Origin: Micromonosporaceae bacterium KJ-029 | Lineage (GTDB): Bacteria; Actinomycetota; Actinomycetes; Mycobacteriales; Micromonosporaceae | Length of the DNA stretch: 64,000 bases | NCBI GenBank assembly: GCA_005402585.1 | Contig: BIFP01000035.1 | Span: forward strand, 462,288 to 526,287 | Direction: 5' to 3' | Shown here: positions 57,593 to 64,000 of the stretch, in pieces | Position numbering within the stretch: the stretch's first letter is position 1 | Layout: each line of letters opens with the position of its first letter | Notes under the pieces: model-generated | What the model was told of the DNA's origin: nothing | Seen by the model: only the letters and a program-made list of their open reading frames with translations | Database searches by the model: none | Made by a program: the position numbers and the translations under genes

Positions 57593-58537
57593 ATGCCAGG
57601 TAGGGCCATCGACATCACCGTCCCCGAGCTGTCCGGAAAGCGTGCGGTCGTCACCGGAGCAAGTGACGGCATCGGCCTCGGCCTCGCCGCGAGGCTCGCC
57701 GCTGCCGGAGCCGAAGTCATCCTGCCCGTCCGGAATCCGCGCAAGGGCGAGGCAGCGACCACCACGATCCGTCAGCGGTACCCGAACGCGAACGTGTCGC
57801 TCCGCGCGCTCGACCTTTCCTCGCTCGCCTCCGTCGCAGCCCTCGGCGAGGCCCTGCGAGATGAGGGCCGTCCGATCCACATCCTCATCAACAACGCCGG
57901 CGTGATGACCCCGCCCGATCGGCAGAGCACTGCCGACGGGTTCGAGCTGCAGTTCGGCACCAACCACCTCGGGCACTTCGCCCTCGTGGGCCACCTGTTG
58001 CCGCTGCTGCGAGCCGGCCGGGCACGGGTGACCTCGCAGCTCAGCGTCGCGGCGAACCGGAACGCTATCAACTGGGACGATCTGAACTGGGAGCGGTCGT
58101 ACCACGGTTTCCGCGCGTACAGCCAGTCGAAGATCGCGTTCGGGCTCTTCGGCCTCGAACTTGACCGGCGCAGTCAGGCCAACGGTTGGGGCATCACGAG
58201 CAACCTGTCTCATCCGGGGATCGCTCCGACGAGCCTGCTCGCCGCTCGCCCCGAGGTCGGACGCGATCAGGACACCAGCGGCGTACGCATGATCCGGGCT
58301 TTGTCTGCCCGCGGCATCCTCGTCGGGACGGTCCAGACCGCGCAGCTTCCCGCCCTCTATGCTGCTACCTCCCCGAACGCCAAGAGCGGCCGGTTCTACG
58401 GGCCGAGTGGGCTCGGGCACATGAGCGGACCTCCTGGAGAGCAGAAGCTCTTCTCCCGCCTTCGCGGCGCCGCGGACGCCAGGCGCGTCTGGCAGGTGTC
58501 CGAAGAGCTGACGAAGGTGTCGTTCCCCAACGGCTGA
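57593..58537 (+). CDS. Short-chain dehydrogenase/reductase
   Basis: 314 aa with AGGAG upstream of ATG 57593. Classical/retinol-dehydrogenase-like SDR: RAVVTGASDGIGLGLAARLA (about 19-38) cofactor motif, LDLSSLASVAALGEAL, ILINNAGVMTPPDRQS (NNAG), the catalytic Ser region TSQLSVAANRN and YSQSKIAFGLF (YxxxK). Reduces or oxidises a carbonyl/alcohol with NAD(P). Divergent from the MmyB-type regulator and likely its target. Confidence 0.9.
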   Translation: MPGRAIDITVPELSGKRAVVTGASDGIGLGLAARLAAAGAEVILPVRNPRKGEAATTTIRQRYPNANVSLRALDLSSLASVAALGEALRDEGRPIHILINNAGVMTPPDRQSTADGFELQFGTNHLGHFALVGHLLPLLRAGRARVTSQLSVAANRNAINWDDLNWERSYHGFRAYSQSKIAFGLFGLELDRRSQANGWGITSNLSHPGIAPTSLLAARPEVGRDQDTSGVRMIRALSARGILVGTVQTAQLPALYAATSPNAKSGRFYGPSGLGHMSGPPGEQKLFSRLRGAADARRVWQVSEELTKVSFPNG

Positions 58538-58706
58538 CGGTCGCTCGGGCGGGAAGCGCGGCCCGGCAGGCTTCCGCTTCGCCCAACGTCGTGGCGTTCT
58601 CGACCTCGCCGCGCGCCCCGGTACGCCCCGCCAAATCCCCGGCGATGTACCTCCTGACCTGGCCGTGCGGCGAAAGGGTGCGATGATCCCGGGTCACCTG
58701 GGATTA

Positions 58707-61034
58707 CTACTCGGCGGGGTTGAGGGAGAAGTAGTCCTCCTCTTCCTGCGCCAGGTGCAGGCGAAGCACGGCGTCCAACCCGTACAGGGCAGCGAGCAAA
58801 TCGGGTATCTCGTCGTGGCGCAGCCGGTCGTCGGGGTGCTGGGCCAGGTGGCCACCGATCCGGTCCACCAGGCGACTGATCTCGATGTGCGTGCGGCTCA
58901 TCGTCGAGGTCGCCTCGTCGCTGCCGAGCGGGCCGGCCAGGGCCGGGTAGAGGTGGCGTTCCTCGGCCGCCTCGTGTGGGAGCACCTCGTCGACCAGCCG
59001 GCGGTGCACCTCGCGCAGCGCCGGTAGGCACTCCGGCGCGTCGGGGCGGGTCGCCACCAGGTCGGCGGTGTCGCGCAGCCGGGTCAGCACGTCCCGCACC
59101 CGGCCGTGTTCGTCGGCGTACCGGTCGAGGAGGGCTCGGGTCTCCGGCGGGACGTCCCGGGGCCGCAGGCCACCGCGCAGGGCCCGCAGCGCATTGAGGA
59201 TCACCAGCACGTCGATGCCCTCCTGGAGGAAAGCACCGGCGACCGGGGGCAATCCGCCGGCGGCCGCCGCCACCATCGCCACCACGGCCAGGCCCATCCC
59301 GGTAGTAGCGCTCTGCACCGCGATGCGGCGGGTGTACCGGGCGATCTCGACGGCGTCGGCCAGCCGGTCCAGCCGGTCCACGGTGAGCACCGCGTCGGCC
59401 ACGTCGGCCGAGGCGGTTGCTCCGGTGGCGCCCATCGCCACCCCCACGTGAGCCTCGGCCAGGGCCGGGGCGTCGTTGACGCCGTCGCCCACCATCACGG
59501 TCACCGCCCGATCGGACTCCTCCCTGACCCGCGCCACCTTCGCCTGCGGCGAGCACTGGGCCATCACGTCGTCCACGCCGACGATTCCGGCGACCTGCTC
59601 GGCGGTGCGCTGCCGGTCGCCGGTAACCATCACCAGGCGATTCAGCCCGGCCTGCCGCAGCCGCCGCACGGTGCGGCGGGCGTCGGGACGTACCGGATCC
59701 TCCAGCAGGATCGCGCCGAGCGGACCGTGGTCGTCGCTGACCCAGACGGTGGAACGGCCGGCCAGTTCGGCGCGTTCGCGTACCCGGTGCGCCCACTCGG
59801 GCGGCTCGCCATCGAGCTGGCCGACCCGGACCAGGCGGCCGTCCACCCGGCCGGTCACCCCGCGCCCCGGCTCCTCGGTGACGTCCGCCGGCTCGGCCAG
59901 GCGCAGCCCCTGCTCGCGAGCCTGCCGAACCAGGGCGGCGGCCAGCACGTGCGGGGAGAGCTGCTCGACCGAGGCGGCCAGCCGCAGCACCTCGTCCCGG
60001 TCGCCGCCGGGCGCGACCACCGTCTCGGCGGCCCGGGGACGGCCGGCGGTGAGGGTGCCGGTCTTGTCGAGAAGCAGGGTGCGGGCCCGGCCCAGCAGCT
60101 CCAACGTCCCGCCCTCGCGGACCAGCACGCCGCGCCGGGCCACCCGGGACAGCCCGGAGACGATCGCGATCGGGGTGGCCAGCAGCAGCGGGCAGGGGGT
60201 GGCCACCACCAGCACCGCCACCGCCCGGAGGAACTGGCCGGAGAGCGCCCACGCGATCCCGGCCAGCAACAGGGTGAACGGCACGAACGCGGCGGCGTAC
60301 CGGTCGGCGAGCCGGACCATCGGGGCCTTGTGCGCAGTAGCCTCCTCGGCCAGCCGAACGATCCCGGCGTACGTGCTCTCCGCGGCGCTCTTGCGGGCCC
60401 GCAGCCCGAACCCTGCCCCCGCGTTGACCACGCCGCTGGCCACCTGCTCGCCAGCGGCGCGGGTGACCAGTTGCGACTCGCCGGTGACCACCGACTCGTC
60501 CAGCGTGGCGGGCTCCTCGACGATCCCGTCCACCGGCACCACGTCGCCGGGGCCGACCACCAGCCGGTCCCCCACCGCCACCCGGTCCAGCGGCACGACC
60601 TCGATCTCGCCGTCCGGGGTCCGCCGGCGGGCCTGCCGGGGTGCGCGTTCCAGCAGCGCGCGCAGGTCCCGGCTGGCCCGGCGCTGGGCGTAGTTCTCCA
60701 GGGCCTGCCCGGTGGCGACCATCACGGCGATCACCGCTCCGGCCAGGTACTCGCGGACCAGCAGCGTGCCGACCAGCGCCAGCACGGCGATCACGTCCAC
60801 CCCGAACTGGCGGCGCCATAGCTGCCGCAGCATCGCCCAGAAGGCCGGCAGCAGCGCCACCAGGGTCACCGCCGCCCAGACGAGCTGGGCCGCGCTTCGC
60901 AGCCCGGCGAGCCACAATCCGGCGCCGACCAGCACGGCCAGGGTGAGCAGGGTCAGCGGCGCCCATTGCCGCCAATCCACCCGGTGCCCCGGCACCGGCC
61001 GCTCGGGCACGCACTCGCGCGGTTCCGCCCCCAC
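58707..61034 (-). CDS. P1B-type heavy-metal ATPase fused to a C-terminal hemerythrin domain
   Basis: 775 aa from GTG 61034. The first 600 residues are a P1B ATPase without N-terminal HMA domains: actuator LDESVVTGESQLVTRAAGEQ, ion motif ATPCPLLLATP (TPC instead of CPC), phosphorylation DKTGTLTAGRP, MVTGDRQRTAEQVAGIVGVD and hinge VMVGDGVNDAPALAEAHVGV. The last 155 residues (about 620-775) are hemerythrin-like, with repeated His/Glu: YADEHGRV, VLPHEAAEERHLYPALAG, RTHIEISRLV and LHLAQEEEDYF. The tail could sense oxygen, NO or iron and gate transport. Convergent with the SDR gene. Metal unknown. Confidence 0.88.
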   Translation of the reverse strand: MGAEPRECVPERPVPGHRVDWRQWAPLTLLTLAVLVGAGLWLAGLRSAAQLVWAAVTLVALLPAFWAMLRQLWRRQFGVDVIAVLALVGTLLVREYLAGAVIAVMVATGQALENYAQRRASRDLRALLERAPRQARRRTPDGEIEVVPLDRVAVGDRLVVGPGDVVPVDGIVEEPATLDESVVTGESQLVTRAAGEQVASGVVNAGAGFGLRARKSAAESTYAGIVRLAEEATAHKAPMVRLADRYAAAFVPFTLLLAGIAWALSGQFLRAVAVLVVATPCPLLLATPIAIVSGLSRVARRGVLVREGGTLELLGRARTLLLDKTGTLTAGRPRAAETVVAPGGDRDEVLRLAASVEQLSPHVLAAALVRQAREQGLRLAEPADVTEEPGRGVTGRVDGRLVRVGQLDGEPPEWAHRVRERAELAGRSTVWVSDDHGPLGAILLEDPVRPDARRTVRRLRQAGLNRLVMVTGDRQRTAEQVAGIVGVDDVMAQCSPQAKVARVREESDRAVTVMVGDGVNDAPALAEAHVGVAMGATGATASADVADAVLTVDRLDRLADAVEIARYTRRIAVQSATTGMGLAVVAMVAAAAGGLPPVAGAFLQEGIDVLVILNALRALRGGLRPRDVPPETRALLDRYADEHGRVRDVLTRLRDTADLVATRPDAPECLPALREVHRRLVDEVLPHEAAEERHLYPALAGPLGSDEATSTMSRTHIEISRLVDRIGGHLAQHPDDRLRHDEIPDLLAALYGLDAVLRLHLAQEEEDYFSLNPAE

Positions 61035-61113
61035 ATGCGGATCGTCTCAGCGGCACGGGTCGCCAGAGCGCGTAAGAGGGTAATCCGACGCGGGCCGAAA
61101 CCCATCGCGCACG

Positions 61114-63663
61114 TCAGCGGGCGGACCTCGAGGTGGTGATCAGGCGGTCGGGTGGGATCCATCGTTTGGTGAGCTCGTTGGCTGCGACGTACATGGCCCC
61201 GAGCGCGGCGAGGGTGGCGAGCACCGGGAGCGGCGGCGGGGCGAGTCCGAGCGGCCGGGCGAGCGGGCTGTAGGGCAGTGCCACCGTGACCGCGGCGAGC
61301 AGCGCCCCGGTGCAGAGCAGGGTGGTCGACGGGCGGCTGCGCAGGAAGGCGCGGTTGGTGCGCAGCACCATCAGCACGATGATCTCGGTGACGGTGAACT
61401 GGATGAACCACGCGGCCCGGAACACGTCGGTGGGGGTGTGCCACCACCAGCGCAGCACGGCGAGTGCGGCGAGGTCGAAGGCGATGCTGATCGTGCCGTA
61501 GACCAGCATGAAGCGGCGGATCGCGCGGACGTCGACAGTCCGTGGATGTTGCAGCTGTTCCGGGTCGGCGTGGTCGGTGGAGATGGTGGTGTACGGAATG
61601 TCGGAGAGGAAATTCAGCAGCAGGACCTGACGCGGCAGTAGCGGCAGGAACGGCAGGATCAGCGTGGCCGCGCTCATGCTGACCACGTTGCCGAACGAGG
61701 CGCTGGTGTTGACCCGGATGTACTTGAGGGTGTTGGTGAAAGTACGCCGGCCCAGCCGGACACCGTCGGCAACCACGTCCAGGCTCTTCTCGAGCAGGAC
61801 GATCGCGGCGGCCTGCTTGGCCACGTCGACGGCGGTGTCGACGGAGATGCCGACGTCGGCGGCGTGCAGGGCGGGCGAGTCGTTGATGCCGTCGCCGATG
61901 AACCCGACGACGGCGCCGCGGGCGCGCAGCGCGGTCAGCACGCGTTCCTTTTGCGTCGGATCGACCTCGGCGAACACGGCGGTGTCGCCGATCCGGGCGG
62001 TCAAGTCGGCGTCCGGGCAGGCGGCGATGTCGGCGCCGAGCATCGGCTCGCCCGCAAGGCCGACCTCCCGGGCGATGTGGGCGGCGGCGTGCCGGTTGTC
62101 GCCGGTGATCAACCGGACGGCGATTCCCATCCGGGCCAGCCGGCCGATGGCCTGCGCCGCGTCGGACTTCGGCGGGTCCTGGAAGGTGAGCAGCCCGACG
62201 AGGGTCATCCCGGTCTCGTCGGCCGAGGTGGCGGTGGTCGCGTCGGGCCGGGGTCGGACGGCGATGCCCAGCACCCGGTGACCTTGGGCGCTGAGTTCCT
62301 CGAAGCACCGCTGCACCCCGTCGCGGATCTCGTCCAGCGGTACGACCCCACGGTCGGTCCGGGCCGTGGCGCAGACGTCGAGCACGGACGACAGCGCCCC
62401 TTTGGTGATCAGCGTACGGGTGTCGTGGTCCTGAACCAGCACGGTGAGTCGCTTGCGGGTGAAGTCGTAAGGGACCTCGGCGATCCTGAGGTGCTCGTCC
62501 GGGGGCGGCTGGCCGTGCATGATCGCGGTGTCCATCGGGTTGTGGAAGCCGCGTTGCAGGCCCGCGTTGAGCCGGGCAAGGCGGCCCACCTCGTCGTCCG
62601 GCCGCCCGGACGCGTCGAGGCTGGCGGTGAGGGTCACGGTCCCGGTGGTCAGGGTGCCGGTCTTGTCGGTCAGCAGCACCGTCATGGCACCGAAGTCCTC
62701 GATGGCCTCGAGCCGTTTCACGATGACCCGCTCGGCGGCCATCATCCGCGCCCCGGCGGACAGGCTCACCGCGACGATCGCCGGAAGCATCTGCGGGGTA
62801 AGGCCGACGGCCAGCGCCAGGGAGAACAGCAGGGAGTCGATGATCGGGCGGCCCAGCACCAAGTTGGCCGCGAAGATCGCGGCGAGGAGCACCACCATGA
62901 TGCGGACCAGCAGCAGCCCGAAGCGGGTCAGGCCGCGCTGGAAGCCGGTGGCGGCCGGGCGGGCGCCCACCTGGGCGGCCACACCGGCGAAGGCGGTGTC
63001 CCGGCCGGTACGCATCACCACGGCCCGCCCGGTCCCGCTGACCACATGCGTGCCCATCCACACGGCGTTGGTCCGCCCGGCCAGGGGCGCTTCTGCGGGG
63101 ATCTCCCCCGGCGTCTTCTCCACCGGGAATGCCTCACCGGTCAGCGCCGACTGGTCCACCTGCAACCGCTGGGCGTCGACCAACCGGCAGTCCGCCGGCA
63201 CCACGTCCCCGGCGCCCAGCACCACCAGGTCACCGACGACGACCTCGGGCACCGGCACGGCCACTTCCCGACCGTCGCGGATCACCTCCGCGCATACCCG
63301 GACCCGTGCCTGCAGGGCGTCGACGGCCCGTCCGGCGGCGCGTTCCTGCCAGAAACCCAGCCCACCGCTGGCCACGATGATGGCCAGGATGATCGCTCCG
63401 TCAAGAAGATCACCGACGGCCATCGACAGCACCGTCGCGGCGACCAGGATCAGGATGATCGGGCTGGTGAACTGGGTCAGCAGCAGCCGCCACCCCCGCT
63501 GGCGGCCCACCTCGACCTGATTGGGGCCATGCTCGCGGCGCAGCCGGCCGGCCTCCGCGTCCGAGCGTCCCCGGTCGGTGGCCTGGATCGCGCGCAGCGC
63601 CTCAGGCAGCGGCCCGGCCCAGAACGCCCCGCTGCGCTCCCGTGGGTCGACCCCCGACTCCAC
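61114..63663 (-). CDS. mgtA: Magnesium-importing P-type ATPase (MgtA-like)
   Basis: 849 aa from GTG 63663 with GGAGGG 4 nt upstream. Cation ATPase N-domain (about 15-70), actuator VDQSALTGEAFPVEKTPGEI, P-site LLTDKTGTLTTGTVTL, GFIGDGINDSPALHAADVGI and the late SAASFGN-type helix TSASFGNVVSMSAATLILPF characteristic of P3B Mg transporters. Ten membrane segments. LTPQMLPAIV in helix 4 matches MgtA/MgtB. It takes up Mg2+. Ends 79 bp before the hemerythrin-ATPase in the same direction, so both may share a transcript. Confidence 0.9.
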   Translation of the reverse strand: MESGVDPRERSGAFWAGPLPEALRAIQATDRGRSDAEAGRLRREHGPNQVEVGRQRGWRLLLTQFTSPIILILVAATVLSMAVGDLLDGAIILAIIVASGGLGFWQERAAGRAVDALQARVRVCAEVIRDGREVAVPVPEVVVGDLVVLGAGDVVPADCRLVDAQRLQVDQSALTGEAFPVEKTPGEIPAEAPLAGRTNAVWMGTHVVSGTGRAVVMRTGRDTAFAGVAAQVGARPAATGFQRGLTRFGLLLVRIMVVLLAAIFAANLVLGRPIIDSLLFSLALAVGLTPQMLPAIVAVSLSAGARMMAAERVIVKRLEAIEDFGAMTVLLTDKTGTLTTGTVTLTASLDASGRPDDEVGRLARLNAGLQRGFHNPMDTAIMHGQPPPDEHLRIAEVPYDFTRKRLTVLVQDHDTRTLITKGALSSVLDVCATARTDRGVVPLDEIRDGVQRCFEELSAQGHRVLGIAVRPRPDATTATSADETGMTLVGLLTFQDPPKSDAAQAIGRLARMGIAVRLITGDNRHAAAHIAREVGLAGEPMLGADIAACPDADLTARIGDTAVFAEVDPTQKERVLTALRARGAVVGFIGDGINDSPALHAADVGISVDTAVDVAKQAAAIVLLEKSLDVVADGVRLGRRTFTNTLKYIRVNTSASFGNVVSMSAATLILPFLPLLPRQVLLLNFLSDIPYTTISTDHADPEQLQHPRTVDVRAIRRFMLVYGTISIAFDLAALAVLRWWWHTPTDVFRAAWFIQFTVTEIIVLMVLRTNRAFLRSRPSTTLLCTGALLAAVTVALPYSPLARPLGLAPPPLPVLATLAALGAMYVAANELTKRWIPPDRLITTSRSAR

Positions 63664-63927
63664 CCGTCCCTCCGGACCGCCCTGGCAGGCACCTCCCCCA
63701 CCCGTGAGCTGACGCTATCCAGCGGCGGCCCTGTCCCGCGGCCGAACCGGCCAACCTGAATGGCGTACGGGCGCCGTCCTGATCGCACGTCTGCCGGACG
63801 ATCCTCTGGATGAGCGTGGGTCAGAGGTGGACGCGCCGCCCCCTGCCGAATCGGCCCGCCGCCGACGCCGGATCCGACTGCCTCACGTCAGGAATGTGAG
63901 TCTCTAAGAGCCTGGTAAATAAGGGTT
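63664..63927. other. Intergenic region upstream of mgtA up to the IS end
   Basis: 264 bp. It should hold the mgtA promoter. The part near 63897-63920 (GAGTCTCTAAGAGCCTGGTA) changes in composition to more A/T and could be the terminal inverted repeat of the insertion sequence that begins here; only one end is visible, so this is not proven. Confidence 0.4.
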
Positions 63928-64000
63928 TCAGGTGGGTTGGTGGCGGGCGAGGCGGCGGGTCATGACGATGATCATGGCCCATTGGACCATCGCGGCGTGG
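63928..64000 (-). mobile_element. C-terminal end of an IS transposase (IS5-like, partial)
   Basis: Only 24 codons are inside the window, reading on the minus strand HAAMVQWAMIIVMTRRLARH followed by QPT and a stop at 63928-63930. A-M-x-x-W-A-M-I-x-V-M-T-R-R-L-A-R is the usual last segment of IS5-type (DDE) transposases in actinomycetes. The rest of the element lies to the right. Confidence 0.65.

Noticed and set aside
58396..61056. An 886-codon alternative minus-strand frame over the hemerythrin-ATPase
   Set aside because: Low-complexity Arg/Gly/Ala product produced by codon bias; the other frame has all P-type ATPase motifs.
61864..63759. Long plus-strand frame opposite mgtA
   Set aside because: No recognisable domain, repetitive Gly/Arg/His composition; MgtA motifs are complete on the other strand.
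1..64000. CRISPR arrays, rRNA and tRNA genes
   Set aside because: No regularly spaced repeats, no rRNA-like blocks and no cloverleaf with CCA-type context were noticed; a dedicated tRNA scan was not possible.

Overview
The window is very GC-rich, uses many GTG starts, and has long chains of genes whose stop and start codons overlap (ATGA, GTGA, TGATG). With a nickel superoxide dismutase, an FprA reductase, BTAD-type and ArsR/TetR regulators and exported glycoside hydrolases, this points to a filamentous actinobacterium. The family Micromonosporaceae is my best guess, made from gene style only. No rRNA, tRNA or CRISPR array was seen.

Left part (1-16.9 kb). A leftward four-gene operon encodes a molybdenum aldehyde oxidoreductase laid out like E. 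coli paoABCD: 2Fe-2S, FAD plus 4Fe-4S, and Mo subunits, then an XdhC-type cofactor-insertion protein cut by the window edge. It is followed by two copies of a module made of an AraC regulator (301 aa each) and a small antibiotic-biosynthesis-monooxygenase (ABM)-fold protein (101 aa each). Around these lie a methyltransferase, a large LuxR-type ATPase regulator, a ferritin-like protein, a metallo-beta-lactamase-fold hydrolase, an esterase and a MobA-like nucleotidyltransferase. A 15-bp sequence (AGGATSAGGCAAG core) recurs upstream of both ABM genes and the hydrolase and is a candidate AraC operator. A TetR/DsbA-like/small-Cys-peptide operon with its own palindrome closes this part.

Middle part (17-37.4 kb). 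Here are a sodN-fprA-radical SAM operon, a sensor kinase/response regulator pair divergent from a fatty acid desaturase, a multidomain secreted GH10 xylanase with a palindrome in its promoter, a transporter, three small membrane proteins, a dgdR/dgdA-like pair, an exported trypsin-like protease, a fused remnant of a two-component system, and an arsenic island (arsR, arsI, an aquaporin-type channel, a 62-codon ORF, arsC).

Biosynthetic part (37.6-55.5 kb). A four-gene cassette (two tryptophan-2,3-dioxygenase-fold proteins, a class V PLP enzyme, a family 2 methyltransferase) is followed by a large set of polyprenyl-phosphate/sugar genes: a GT87-type transferase, four paralogous family 2 glycosyltransferases, a flippase-like membrane protein, a small methyltransferase, a BTAD regulator, a polysaccharide deacetylase, a class III aminotransferase, an SDR epimerase, a UbiA-family phosphoribosyl/prenyl transferase and an EEP phosphatase. 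Together they look like an uncharacterised pathway for a glycosylated, possibly tryptophan-derived product; this is inference.

Right part (55.5-64 kb). A lipoprotein, a small membrane protein, a regulator/SDR pair with matched operator sites, a heavy-metal P-type ATPase fused to a C-terminal hemerythrin domain, an MgtA-type P-type ATPase and the end of an insertion-sequence transposase.
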